From: Nocardia brasiliensis
GTDB lineage: Bacteria > Actinomycetota > Actinomycetes > Mycobacteriales > Mycobacteriaceae
Length of the DNA: 64,000 nt
NCBI RefSeq assembly: GCF_011801125.1
Contig: NZ_CP046171.1
Coordinates: 1,922,001 to 1,986,000 of the forward strand
Direction of reading: 5' to 3'
The translations under genes and the position numbers were made by a program. The stretch's first letter is position 1; the number at the start of each line of letters is the position of its first letter. Positions 18,055 to 27,103 of the stretch are shown here, one piece after another. The notes below the pieces were generated by a model. It worked only from the letters and a program-made list of their open reading frames with translations, did not search any database and had not been told where the DNA came from.

Positions 18055-19014
18055 CTAACCGGCGACGGCCGTGTCGATCTCGGGTTCGTCGGCGAGGGCG
18101 AAGCGGCGGCCGCCTGCTGTTTTGGCGGAGTACATGGCGCGGTCGGCGCGGCGGAGCAGGTCGCTGAAGTCGCAGGGACTTCCCGGCGGACTGTAGGCGG
18201 TGCCGACGCTGGCCGAGACCGGGACCGGGCCCGCCGTCGACCAGACCGGGTCGCGCAGGGCGGCCACGATGCGATGGGCGAGGTCACCGAGGGTGTTGTG
18301 GGGCGGGTTCACCGCGAGCACGAACTCGTCGCCGCCGTAGCGGCAGATCACCGTGTCGGGCGGGCACACCTCGCGCAGCCGGTTGGCGAGCTCGACGAGT
18401 ACCTCGTCGCCGATCGCGTGCCCGTAGCCGTCGTTGATCTGCTTGAAGCGGTCCAGGTCGATCAGCAGCAGGCCGACGCCGCGGTTCGGGTCGGTCGACA
18501 TCGTCCGGACCCGGTCCTGCAGCAGGGTGCGGTTGGCGAGATCGGTGAGCGCGTCGTGGGTCGCCTCGTGCCGGAGTCGATGCTGCAGCGCCGCGATCTC
18601 CTGCACGCGCAACGACACCTTGGCGGACAGGTTCTGTTCCTGCTGTGCCAGCGCGCGCTCCTGCAGCGCCTGGGCGTAGCTGTCGATGGCCTGGCTCGCG
18701 ACGAACGGCCAGCGGGTGGCGACCAGCGAACCGGGCGCGCCGGAGGGGAAGCCGAGCAGCCACCGGGTGGCCTGCGCGAGCATCCGGATGCGGTCGAACG
18801 GCGCCTCGGCGAGCCGGGCGCCGAGCATCCGCGCCTCGGGCACGGGGAACGGCTCGGACCTGGCCAGGGTGAGCAGCCGATCGACGATCTCGATCAGTAC
18901 CGGTTCCAGCTGCTGCGGCGTCGTGCCGGAACCCGGCTCGGCGCACACCGCACGGGCCCAGGCGCGGGCCATCGCGGCGACGGGGGGCTCGATATCGATC
19001 GACATCGAACTCAC
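18055..19014 (-). CDS. Diguanylate cyclase (GGDEF domain)
   Basis: A 319-residue cytosolic protein. Residues 1-150 are helical and unrecognised, ending in a coiled-coil-like linker (ALAQQEQNLSAKVSLRVQEI). The GGDEF domain covers about 155-315 with HDALTDLANR, LLLIDLDRFKQINDGYGHAIGD and the intact signature YGGDEFVL. It should make cyclic di-GMP from two GTP. No EAL domain is fused. No RxxD inhibitory site is clear. The sensory input is unknown. ATG 19014 or the in-frame ATG three codons later could be used. Confidence 0.9.
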   Translation of the reverse strand: MSSMSIDIEPPVAAMARAWARAVCAEPGSGTTPQQLEPVLIEIVDRLLTLARSEPFPVPEARMLGARLAEAPFDRIRMLAQATRWLLGFPSGAPGSLVATRWPFVASQAIDSYAQALQERALAQQEQNLSAKVSLRVQEIAALQHRLRHEATHDALTDLANRTLLQDRVRTMSTDPNRGVGLLLIDLDRFKQINDGYGHAIGDEVLVELANRLREVCPPDTVICRYGGDEFVLAVNPPHNTLGDLAHRIVAALRDPVWSTAGPVPVSASVGTAYSPPGSPCDFSDLLRRADRAMYSAKTAGGRRFALADEPEIDTAVAG

Positions 19015-19919
19015 CCGACGCAGGTAACGTCGGTGCCTTGCGGCACGCCGCCGGCACTGGTGCCGGTTTCACCCCGATCCTTCGCACTGCTACGCGGTTG
19101 GGTCCACCTCGCTCGGTGCACGCTCACCGCCCCCTTTCCAGATACCCCCGTCCGGCAAAAAGGATCCTAGCAAGCCACCCGGGATCGAAAAACGCTGTTT
19201 TACAACGTGTTCTCGATCCCTCGCGAATGGCGATCGGGTATGTGATCGCAGCCATCGCTCCGGCGTTACACCAGGATTTCGTTCGCTGTGAAGTCGCGCC
19301 AGGACGCGCTGGCGACACGCTGCCGCGCCACGCCGAACGAGTCGTCACGACTCCCCGCGATGCTTCGACGCCGTGTGGCCGGGCTGGTGCCCTGCCGGTC
19401 CATGTTTCGGACCTCGGCGCAGAAGTAGCCGGAGGAGTAGCCGAGGATGCGCGAGTCTTCGGCCCGTCAAGGGTGTTGGGCCGGATTTTCCTGCCAGCGG
19501 CACGCTCGGTGGTCGTCGGCACAGGGCAAGAATCTGCTGCCGCCGTTGCGGCGAGTCGTGATGTCCGCATGGGTGGCATCCTCTCCGCGACCGGTCGAGC
19601 GTGACAGATGGCCACCCCGTGGGCCACGGCTCCCCCCGACAGGAGTCGTCACGCGACCCATATGCTCCCCGTTTCCGGCCCGACACGCCCGAGTTTCAAG
19701 GAAGAGATCCCTTTTAATTTCATTTAGTTCTCGGGCCGCGCGCCGCGCGCTGACCGGGGCGAGTGTCGTGCCAGACTCCTACCGTTCGTTGCGACGACAG
19801 CCGGAACCGGCACCTGCGCGATCCCGCTGCGCGGGGGGCTGATTGGCATTTGGGAAGCCGGGTTCGGTACAGTCACAACGCACACGACATCGTGGCGATC
19901 CCATAGATGTCGTATGCCT
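19015..19919. other. Long intergenic region upstream of tRNA genes
   Basis: About 900 bp without a convincing gene. Several overlapping open frames exist on both strands, but none has recognisable motifs or a supported start. An AT-rich patch (cccttttaatttcatttag) at about 19709-19729 is unusual here and could be part of the promoter for the tRNA pair. Confidence 0.5.
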
Positions 19920-19993
<74 letters not shown>

Positions 19994-20039
19994 CACAGGA
20001 TTCGACCTCGGCGGCGGCCGTCTACCGCCGCGAGGAACA

Positions 20040-20113
20040 CGGGGTGTAGCGCAGCTTGGTAGCGCATCCGCTTTGGGAGCGGAGGGTCGCAGGTTCAAAT
20101 CCTGTCACCCCGA
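20040..20113 (+). tRNA. tRNA-Pro (TGG)
   Basis: A 74-nt cloverleaf without encoded CCA (the DNA continues ACAAG). The acceptor stem is CGGGGTG with CACCCCG, the D-loop contains AGCTTGGTAG, the anticodon loop TTTGGGA gives TGG, and the T-arm is CAGGTTCAAATCCTG. Antisense reading frames across it give the well-known spurious VTGFEPATLRSQSG peptide. Confidence 0.97.
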
Positions 20114-20212
20114 CAAGTTTTCTTCGGTACGCGGCATCGGCCGTGCTGTCGGTGCCCCGCACCTTCTGAGTTGTGCTCGGGATGGCGCGGGGCGGCGGAC
20201 AGGGTGCGTGCG

Positions 20213-22273
20213 TCAGGCCGGGATCGGGCCGGGGCGTCTGGCGTTGAGGGTGAAGGTCAGTTCGGTGCGGCGGGTGATCTCCAGTTTGCGGTAGACGCGG
20301 GTCAGGTGTTGTTCGACGGTGCTGGTGGTGATGGCAAGGGCGGCCGCGATCTCGCGGTTGCGTTTGCCGTGCGCGGCGAGCTCGGCGACCCGGCGTTCGG
20401 CGGGGCTGAGGGCGTCCACGCCGGTGGGGCTCGAGCTGAGCGCGGAGCCCGCGGTGGCGGGCTGGCGTTCGCCGAGTAGTTCGTGCAGCAGTGGGTCGGC
20501 ACCGCAGGATTCGGCGAGGCGCACGGCCTCGCGCACGAGCATGCGTGACTTCTCGTGGTCGCCGACGCCGCGGTGCGCGGCGCCGAGATCGCCGAGGACC
20601 GTGGCGAGTTCGAGGTCGCAGCCTGCCGAGCGCGCGATGGCGGTGGCCTCGCGCAGCAACCGGACCCGCTGATAGCGGTCGGCGGTCGCGGCGAGCACGC
20701 GCAGCGAGACGCCGCCGGAACGATGCGCCGTCGCGCCGCCGAGCAGATCGAGATGGCGGGTGGCGAAGGCGCGGGCGTGCCGGTACTCGCCGAGGGCCAG
20801 GTGCGCGACGGCGACATCGTTGCGCCACGGCACCAGCCACGGAAAGTCCATCCGCCAGCGGCGCATCAGGTCGCCGCAGCGCCGGAAGGTGCGCAGCGCC
20901 TCGCGCGGCTGCCCCGCGGCGAGCTGGAAGTGGCCGTGCGCGTGCAGGTACGGCAGGCCGAAGCGCGATTCGAACAGGGCGCGCGGCACCGGTCTGCGCA
21001 ATTGCGCCTCGGCCTCGGCCAACCGGCCCGCGGCCGTCAACGCGCGCACCCGCACCGCGATCGGGATGCCGACCCACACGCCGAGATGTTCGGCAGGCAC
21101 ATGATTGAGGGCGAGCGCGGCCTCGTTCGCCGCGGCGCGCGCATTGCCCTTGCGCAGCATGGTTTCCGCGCGCAAGCCTGCGAAGATCGCCTGCCAGGTA
21201 GGGGCTTTGCGCGCCTCGGACTCGGCGAGCAGCGAGTCACACCAGGCGGCCGCGGTATCGAGCCGGTCGGTATAGATCAGGCAATGCACCGCGGCGGCAA
21301 GGGTTTCCACGGTGGTGGAGGCGAGCCGGTGGCAGGTGAGCAGGCGCTGGGCGAGCGTGGTGGTGTCGTCGGCCGGATGGGTCGTGCACAACCGGGTCAA
21401 CAATTCGGCGCCGAGCAGATGGGGCGGTCGTTGGTCGGGCGGCATCGGTCTTCGCGGCTCGGCCGCCTCGGCCGCGGGTTCGGGTAATCGGTCGTCGGCG
21501 GGTAGTCGGCCGTCGGCGAACAGGCCTTGATGGCGCGATACGTAGGGCGGATGGGTGAACCGCAGCCAGGCGCGCAAGAACTCGGCCTGTGGCGTCGGTT
21601 CGTCGCGCGGGCACGAACCGAGCTGTCCCAGCGCCTGATCCGCACGCTGGGTCTGCCCGTGCCAGAGCAGGAACATGACGGCGGCGGGCAATTGCGCGGC
21701 GGGCACCCGGCCGCCGCGCAGCGCGGCCCGCATCCGGCTGAAGTTGCGCGTCCGGTTCGACGGGCTGCTGCGCCAATCGACGCAGACCAGCCGGACCGCG
21801 AGCGCGCCACGGGCACTCGGCTCCCTGGTCGCGCGGTATGCCAGTTCCAACCGGTCGGCCGCCCGATCGATCTGATCGTTGGCCAGTGCCTCCTCCGCGG
21901 CGGCGAGTAGGACCCGTGCCGCCCACGGATAGTCCGCGACACCGGCCTCGACCAGCTGGTCGGCCACCGTCGCCGCGGGGAAACCCTTGCTGTGCAACAG
22001 CTCCGCCGCGCGGCAGCGGAGTTCCGGATGGGCGGGCGCGGGGATCTCGCGCGGCCGCCGCTCACCGGTGTCGAGATCGTCGACCAGCACCCGCGCCGAC
22101 GGCCGAGCGGCGAGCCTGCGCACCACCGTGCGCACCGCCGTCTCGTCCACGGCGAGCAGTTCCGCGATCAGGCCGACGGTGCTGCACCCCCCGAGCACCG
22201 CCATGGCCTGGCCGATACTGGATTCCGCGATGGTCGACCACTGGGTGTTCTGTACCGACATCGGCCGTTGCAT
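20213..22273 (-). CDS. LuxR-family (LAL-like) transcriptional regulator lacking the ATPase domain
   Basis: A 686-residue regulator. The C-terminal LuxR helix-turn-helix lies at about 620-680 (LSPAERRVAELAAHGKRNRE, then IAAALAITTSTVEQHLTRVY). The rest is TPR-like helical repeats. The N-terminus (AMAVLGGCSTVGLIAELLAV and HPELRCRAAELLHSKGFPAA) matches the region just after the AAA module of large LAL regulators, so the P-loop ATPase part is absent. It lies downstream of, and in the same direction as, the two KAS III-fold genes, which makes it their likely regulator (inference). The 230-bp gap to 22504 holds no gene. Confidence 0.85.
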   Translation of the reverse strand: MQRPMSVQNTQWSTIAESSIGQAMAVLGGCSTVGLIAELLAVDETAVRTVVRRLAARPSARVLVDDLDTGERRPREIPAPAHPELRCRAAELLHSKGFPAATVADQLVEAGVADYPWAARVLLAAAEEALANDQIDRAADRLELAYRATREPSARGALAVRLVCVDWRSSPSNRTRNFSRMRAALRGGRVPAAQLPAAVMFLLWHGQTQRADQALGQLGSCPRDEPTPQAEFLRAWLRFTHPPYVSRHQGLFADGRLPADDRLPEPAAEAAEPRRPMPPDQRPPHLLGAELLTRLCTTHPADDTTTLAQRLLTCHRLASTTVETLAAAVHCLIYTDRLDTAAAWCDSLLAESEARKAPTWQAIFAGLRAETMLRKGNARAAANEAALALNHVPAEHLGVWVGIPIAVRVRALTAAGRLAEAEAQLRRPVPRALFESRFGLPYLHAHGHFQLAAGQPREALRTFRRCGDLMRRWRMDFPWLVPWRNDVAVAHLALGEYRHARAFATRHLDLLGGATAHRSGGVSLRVLAATADRYQRVRLLREATAIARSAGCDLELATVLGDLGAAHRGVGDHEKSRMLVREAVRLAESCGADPLLHELLGERQPATAGSALSSSPTGVDALSPAERRVAELAAHGKRNREIAAALAITTSTVEQHLTRVYRKLEITRRTELTFTLNARRPGPIPA

Positions 22274-22503
22274 GCCCTAGTCCCTTCATCGATGAGTGTG
22301 CCCGACTGTGGAAGGGCACCATCGAAAAGAGCAGTTCGGTGCGCTGAAGATGCGGCGTCGTCGCAGCAGGGGCATGTCCGGATGCCCCGTTGGTCCAGCC
22401 GGTGCACACAGCCTAAGCTGCCTTGCCTGACCTGTCCCGGCATTGCGGCGACAAGGCCGCCGGAACGCCGGAGTCCGTAAGAAATCGTGGAAGATACCGG
22501 AAG

Positions 22504-23439
22504 TCAATGCCTTTCGGTTGCCGTGGCGGCGGCGCGGCCGGCCAATGCCGGTACCGGCTGCCGGTAGGGCAGACAGGCCGCCGAGGCATCGTCGGCGGCC
22601 AGGAACAGCACCGTCTCCGCGGTGGCGAGCACGCCCGACCGCTGCGCGTGCAGGTACGCGTGCACCGGCGCCGCGGAGTAGGGATCGCCGACCTCGGTGG
22701 GCACCCCGACAATTGATTGCGGTGCGAGCCCGAGGGTTTCGGCCAGGCGCACCCGGAAGCCGAGCCCGGGTGCGGGCGTGAGCAGCACGGCCCGGCCGGT
22801 GGCGAACGCGTCGCTGTCGATGCCCTCCTCGCTCACGCACGCGCGTACCGCGGCCGCCGCCAGCGAGATCGGGTCCGCGTCGCCGTGCCGCACGCGCATG
22901 GCCGAGCGTCCGTTCGCGCCTGCCTCACCGAGGTCGACCCACGCGGACGGCTGGAGGTCACCCTGGGCATGGCTGAGGTACAGGCGGCCGAATCCGGCCG
23001 CGAACGGTGTGCTTTCGAGCAGCAATGCGGCCGCGCCCGTGGTGTAGGGGAACCCGGCGACATAGCGCTGCCGGGATGGATGGGTATCGCCCCCCACGAT
23101 CAGCGCGTACTCGACTTCGCCTGCGGTCAAGAAGCATTCGGCGGTCGTGACGGCGTGCAACAGGCCGGTGGCGCCGTGCATGAGGTCGAAGGAGAAGGCC
23201 GGGACGCGGCCCGGCGCGTAGGCGAGGCCGATGCCGATCCGCTTCTGGATGAGCGCCGAGACGGCGGGCTCGGAGATGTTGTCATCGCGAAAGACACCGG
23301 TGTTGATCAGCATGCCGACCTCGTCGACGGAGACGTCGGCCTGTTCGAGGCACGACATCGCCGCGCGGGTCGCCAGCTCGAAATAGCTGCCGGTGTCCAG
23401 ATCGGTGTTCGTCGTCGCCGCGACGATAGTGGTCGCCAT
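22504..23439 (-). CDS. KAS III-fold protein without catalytic triad (PqsB-like partner)
   Basis: A 311-residue thiolase-fold protein related to FabH. Residue pattern FDLMHGATGLLHAV (from residue 84) aligns with FDVSNACAGMMTG of the neighbouring protein, placing Ala90 where the nucleophilic Cys should be. The His-Gln motif is missing, and the usual GN motif reads VGDPYSAAPVHAYL, with Asp instead of Asn. It should therefore not catalyse acyl transfer alone. It lies 3 bp downstream of an intact KAS III gene, so a heterodimer with one active and one silent subunit, as in PqsBC, is likely (inference). The last 20 residues are an Ala-rich tail. Confidence 0.8.
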   Translation of the reverse strand: MATTIVAATTNTDLDTGSYFELATRAAMSCLEQADVSVDEVGMLINTGVFRDDNISEPAVSALIQKRIGIGLAYAPGRVPAFSFDLMHGATGLLHAVTTAECFLTAGEVEYALIVGGDTHPSRQRYVAGFPYTTGAAALLLESTPFAAGFGRLYLSHAQGDLQPSAWVDLGEAGANGRSAMRVRHGDADPISLAAAAVRACVSEEGIDSDAFATGRAVLLTPAPGLGFRVRLAETLGLAPQSIVGVPTEVGDPYSAAPVHAYLHAQRSGVLATAETVLFLAADDASAACLPYRQPVPALAGRAAATATERH

Positions 23440-23442
23440 GAT

Positions 23443-24492
23443 TCAGGCCTCCAGACGCGAGATGGTCGCGGCGAGATAACCGGAGACGATTCCGGAAGCC
23501 GCGGGGATCATCAGGATCTTCGAACCCTTCGGTATCCGCTGGCGCGCGAGATACTCGCGCAGCACCAGGAAATGTGAGGTCGATGCGGTATTTCCGAACT
23601 CCTGCAACACATTCAGCGCCTGCGGCATCGGGGTGCCGAAGTGTTGCTCGGTGAGCTGCCCGAGGTATTCGAGCGCGGGGGCGCTGAACTGGTGATGGAT
23701 CCAGTAGTCGAATTTCTCGCTCTCCCATGACCTTCCGCTCTCCCGCAGGAACGTATCGATCCGTTCGATGCCCTGCCGGTAGCGCGACTCGTTCTGCATG
23801 GCGCGGTTGTCGGTGTAGAGCGCGATTCCCGCGGACTTGTCGCTCGGCATGCCGAGGCAGTGCTCGGCGCCCTCCGCGGTGGTCATCAGCTCGACGTAGT
23901 GGATCTCGTCGTGGTCGTCGCCCTGGTCGTCGAGAATCACCGCGACGGCCGCGTCGCCGACGGTCAGCGCGGCGAACTGCGGGTCGTACGGCTGGCAGAT
24001 CTCGCGCATCGCGGTCTCGGCGATCGGGGTGATCTGCTCGCCGCTGACCACCATGCCGTTGCGCACCACCCCGGCCTTGATCATCCGATCCAGCACGAGC
24101 ACGCCGGTCATCATCCCGGCGCACGCGTTGGACACGTCGAAGTGCCTGGCCGAGGTCGCGCCGACGGCGTTGCCGAGCATCAACGCGAATGACGGTGCGT
24201 AGCAGAAGATCTCCTTGCCCCGGGTGCGGGTGATCGAGGCGGAGATGATGATGTCCAGATCGCCTGCGGCGTAGTCGGAGTGGCGCAGGCAATCGTCGAT
24301 CGCGCGCAACGCCAGCTCGAACGACGATTCGTAGCGGTCCGGATGGGAATCGTAGACCCGCCGGTTCTTGATGCCGGTGATCCGTTCCAGATCCAATGAC
24401 CGCGGGACCGCGAGCCCGGAGATCAGTTCCTCGGTGGAACGGACAGTGGCCGGAGTGTACGAGCCGATGGACTCGAAACGCGTACGCTGCAT
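23443..24492 (-). CDS. 3-oxoacyl-ACP synthase III-like enzyme with intact Cys-His-Asn triad
   Basis: A 349-residue FabH/PqsC-type condensing enzyme. The catalytic Cys124 is in FDVSNACAGMMTG, His267 in YWIHHQFSAPA and Asn301 in EFGNTASTSHF. It lacks the primary-metabolism FabH ACP-synthesis context, having no acpP, fabD or fabF nearby. It is followed 3 bp later by a triad-less paralogue and preceded by an SDR. Such enzymes condense or transfer acyl-CoA/ACP groups in specialised pathways (quinolones, ketides, acyl esters). The acyl donor and acceptor cannot be told from sequence. Confidence 0.88.
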   Translation of the reverse strand: MQRTRFESIGSYTPATVRSTEELISGLAVPRSLDLERITGIKNRRVYDSHPDRYESSFELALRAIDDCLRHSDYAAGDLDIIISASITRTRGKEIFCYAPSFALMLGNAVGATSARHFDVSNACAGMMTGVLVLDRMIKAGVVRNGMVVSGEQITPIAETAMREICQPYDPQFAALTVGDAAVAVILDDQGDDHDEIHYVELMTTAEGAEHCLGMPSDKSAGIALYTDNRAMQNESRYRQGIERIDTFLRESGRSWESEKFDYWIHHQFSAPALEYLGQLTEQHFGTPMPQALNVLQEFGNTASTSHFLVLREYLARQRIPKGSKILMIPAASGIVSGYLAATISRLEA

Positions 24493-24514
24493 TGTCCCTG
24501 CTTTCTACAACTCA

Positions 24515-24567
24515 GTCGGTGACAAACAATTTGTGTCGCTAGGACTTTCGACAACGTTGTCGGTGAC
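24515..24567 (-). promoter_or_regulatory. Palindrome and repeats upstream of the KAS III pair
   Basis: The 87-bp gap between the SDR stop and the KAS III start holds a perfect 14-bp palindrome CGACAACGTTGTCG (24549-24562), a second imperfect palindrome around gacaaacaatttgtgtc (24521-24537) and two direct copies of GTCGGTGAC (24515-24523, 24559-24567). This spacing within a same-strand run suggests an internal promoter with a regulator-binding site, possibly for the LuxR-type protein at 20213-22273 (inference). Confidence 0.55.
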
Positions 24568-24579
24568 TGTGTGGCATGC

Positions 24580-25416
24580 CTACGCGGTGGCGGCGACCAG
24601 GTTCGCGCTCACCGTGTAGAGCCGCTGGCCGAGCACTTCGTCCTGGGCCCGACGTGACGGCGTCTTGATGCGGTTGTGCTGGAAGTAGGCACCGCTCACC
24701 CCGGCCACTTCCGCGCCGGTGGCCAGATAGGCCAGCGCCTGCCCGCCCTCCTCGGCGGTGATCATGAACAGCCGCTTGGCGAGTGCGACCAGCGGCTGCC
24801 CGAACCATGGCATGGCATCCCAGATACCGGTGGCCACGGCGCCCGGGTGGAAGGCGTTCACCGTGACCCCGGTGCCCTCCAGTGTCCTGGCCAGCGCCCT
24901 TGCGTAGAGGATGTTCGCGAGTTTTGAACGGCTGTAAGCCTTTTCGCCTGTGTAGCCGTGCCGGAAGGCCAGATCGTCGAGATCGAGGCCCGCACCGAAG
25001 TGCAGGACGGAAGAGGTGAACACGATGCGCGACGGCGCGCTGCGCACCATCAGTTCGGTGAGCAGTTCGGTGAGCAGGAAGCCGCCGAGATGATTGACGG
25101 CGAAGGTCTTTTCGACTCCCTCCTTGGTCAGGGTGTGGTCCTTCTGATAGCCACCCGCGTTGTTGGCGAGCACGTCGAGCCGGTCGTAGCGGGACAGCAC
25201 CGCCTCGGCGAGCCCGCGCACCGAGTCCTGCTCGCCGAAGTCGCATTCGAGGGTGTCGACCCCGCCGGCGCCGGCGGCGCGGACCTCGGCCGCCGCCGCA
25301 TCGAGCCTGCGCGGATTTCGCCCGACCAGCACCAGTCGATCGCCCCCTGTCGCGATCTGCCGTGCTGCCGCGAGTCCGATACCCGAAGTGGCCCCCGTGA
25401 TCAGGATCGTCTTCAT
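24580..25416 (-). CDS. Short-chain dehydrogenase/reductase (retinol-dehydrogenase-like)
   Basis: A 278-residue classical SDR. The cofactor motif TGATSGIG is at residues 7-14, NNAGG near 90, catalytic Ser in IVFTSSVLHFG, and YSRSK (Tyr-x-x-x-Lys) near 160. The PG motif is FHPGAVAT. The basic residues after the first strand (GRNPRR) suggest NADP(H). It is the first gene of the minus-strand run that continues with the KAS III pair, so it may reduce their keto product (inference). Family members also include unrelated housekeeping dehydrogenases. Confidence 0.85.
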   Translation of the reverse strand: MKTILITGATSGIGLAAARQIATGGDRLVLVGRNPRRLDAAAAEVRAAGAGGVDTLECDFGEQDSVRGLAEAVLSRYDRLDVLANNAGGYQKDHTLTKEGVEKTFAVNHLGGFLLTELLTELMVRSAPSRIVFTSSVLHFGAGLDLDDLAFRHGYTGEKAYSRSKLANILYARALARTLEGTGVTVNAFHPGAVATGIWDAMPWFGQPLVALAKRLFMITAEEGGQALAYLATGAEVAGVSGAYFQHNRIKTPSRRAQDEVLGQRLYTVSANLVAATA

Positions 25417-25646
25417 AGCCGATCACCCTGCCACACGCGCCGGTGCGGAAAGGCCTTCGTGACCGGCGGTTATCCGCAACCGTGTGTATCGCGAAAGATG
25501 CTGCCCCGGAACAACATCAGCGATATCGCGCAGGTCGACAGAGTGAGGTGTCGGCACCTGCGGCGCTGGGTATTCCAGCTGCGCCCGGTCGTCGGCGGGG
25601 CCGATAGGGGGTGATAGGGGTTCGGCATATCCGCCTGTCGCGACAT

Positions 25647-25680
25647 ACAGTACAATCGTACTAAGAACGCTCGTACTGTT
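25647..25680 (+). promoter_or_regulatory. CGTACT-type operator upstream of tam
   Basis: Between 25647 and 25680 there are three GTAC-centred boxes: CAGTACAAT, ATCGTACTAAG and CGTACTGTT. The outer CAGTAC and GTACTG form an inverted repeat. The middle box recurs as ATCGTACTCAG at 27104-27114, just upstream of the TetR gene that converges on tam. A GAGGAGG ribosome-binding site follows before ATG 25697. Confidence 0.6.
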
Positions 25681-25696
25681 AACGAGGAGGGTTCGT

Positions 25697-26464
25697 ATGT
25701 GGGATCCGAAGAAGTATCTCGACTTCGCCGATCACCGAGCACGCCCGTTCTTCGAGCTGATCGGGCGGATCGACGCCGAAAAGCCGCGCCGCGTGGTCGA
25801 TCTCGGATGCGGACCGGGCAACCTCACCGCGATGCTCGCGCAACGCTGGCCGGATGCGCGACTGGCGGCGTTCGACTCCTCGCCGGAGATGGTGGCCGAC
25901 GCGCGCGAGCGGGGGATCGACGCGCAGGTGCTCGACGTGCACGACTGGCAGCCGGACGAGGAAACCGACGTGGTCGTCTGTAACGCTGTCCTGCAATGGA
26001 TTCCGGACCATCTGGCATTGCTCGCCGAATGGTTGCCTCGGCTGCCGCGGGACGCCTGGTTCGCCATGCAGGTCCCCGGCAACTTCGACGCGCCGTCGCA
26101 TCGGGAGATCCGGGCGCTGGCCGACGAGGCGCGCTGGCGGTCCCGGCTCGCCGACGCGATGTTGCGCGGTGTCGACTCGGTGCCTGAGCCGTCCGGTTAT
26201 GCGGCGGTGCTCAGTACCGATGACACCGTCGCCGACATCTGGGAGACCACCTACTACCAGCGCCTGCAGGGGCCCGACCCGGTGCTCGAGTGGGTCACCG
26301 GCACGGCGCTGCGGCCGATCCGGGCCGTCCTGGACGAGCAGGACTGGCGCGAATTCCGGACCGAGCTGGCCGCGCGCCTGCGCGTCGCCTATCCGGTCGG
26401 CCCCGACGGCACCACTTGGTTCCCGTTCCGTCGCCTTTTCGCGGTGGTGCACAAAGCGGCTTGA
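25697..26464 (+). CDS. tam: Trans-aconitate 2-methyltransferase
   Basis: A 255-residue class I SAM-dependent methyltransferase. The N-terminal MWDPKKYLDFADHRARPFFE and SAM motif VVDLGCGPGNLTAML, with AVLQWIPDH and the C-terminal WFPFRRLFAVV, match Tam proteins, which methylate trans-aconitate to spare aconitase. Length is normal. It is preceded by a strong GAGGAGG site. Its 3' end overlaps the convergent TetR gene by 76 bp, which is unusual and implies mutual antisense transcription. Confidence 0.9.
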   Translation: MWDPKKYLDFADHRARPFFELIGRIDAEKPRRVVDLGCGPGNLTAMLAQRWPDARLAAFDSSPEMVADARERGIDAQVLDVHDWQPDEETDVVVCNAVLQWIPDHLALLAEWLPRLPRDAWFAMQVPGNFDAPSHREIRALADEARWRSRLADAMLRGVDSVPEPSGYAAVLSTDDTVADIWETTYYQRLQGPDPVLEWVTGTALRPIRAVLDEQDWREFRTELAARLRVAYPVGPDGTTWFPFRRLFAVVHKAA

Positions 26465-27096
26465 CCGAGAATCCCGTCGACGATCCGGCGCGCCCGGGGG
26501 ATTGCCGCCGTTTCGCCGACGCGTAGCGCGGTGTTGGTGGCGCACAGCACGGAATCGATCTGGAAGGCGGCGAGCTCCGCGTCGAGATCGGCGAGTTCTC
26601 CCGCCGTGATCGCTTGCCGCAGTTCGTGTTCGAGTACGCGCATCCAGGCGCGCCGGTCGCGCAGCAGCGCGTCGAGCACGGGGCCCGGCCTGCTGTCCTG
26701 CTCTGGCACGGCGGCCATCCAGAAGCAACCGCCGGTGAACAGCGGCGCCTCGATGTAGGACAGCCAGTAATCGATCAGCGTCCGCAGCCGGGGCAGGCCG
26801 TGCGGTGCGGACCGGGCAGGCTCGACCACCGCTTCGATGAACAGGTCACGCGCATGGTCGATCGCGGCGAGTTGCAATGCCTCCTTGGTTTTGAAGAGCG
26901 TCTGGATGCCCGCCTTGCTCAGGCCGGACTCGGTGGCGAGCCTGCCGAAGCTCAGCCCGTCGAGACCGTCGAGCGAGACGAGGTCGACCGCGTGCCGCAA
27001 CACCGTCTCGCGCGTCCGCGCTCCGCGCAGCAGGCGTTTGTCGGTGATCTCGGCGGGCCGGCGCCGGAGCAACGCGGAGTCGGGGCCAATTTCCAT
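26389..27096 (-). CDS. TetR/AcrR-family transcriptional regulator
   Basis: A 235-residue repressor. The HTH covers about residues 28-75 (TVLRHAVDLVSLDGLDGLSF, then GRLATESGLSKAGIQTLFKT), followed by a ligand-binding domain of the TetR_C_16 type (YIEAPLFTGGCFWMAAVPEQ). The last 25 residues are encoded opposite the 3' end of tam. ATCGTACTCAG lies 8 bp upstream of its ATG and recurs upstream of tam, so it probably represses both itself and tam (inference). The ligand is unknown. Confidence 0.85.
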   Translation of the reverse strand: MEIGPDSALLRRRPAEITDKRLLRGARTRETVLRHAVDLVSLDGLDGLSFGRLATESGLSKAGIQTLFKTKEALQLAAIDHARDLFIEAVVEPARSAPHGLPRLRTLIDYWLSYIEAPLFTGGCFWMAAVPEQDSRPGPVLDALLRDRRAWMRVLEHELRQAITAGELADLDAELAAFQIDSVLCATNTALRVGETAAIPRARRIVDGILGQAALCTTAKRRRNGNQVVPSGPTG

Positions 27097-27103
27097 ACGG
27101 TCG

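Noticed and set aside
20022..21077. Long minus-strand frame ending VTGFEPATLRSQSGCATKLR
   Set aside because: Its end is the antisense of tRNA-Pro and the rest is an Arg-rich shadow of the LuxR-type gene in another frame.
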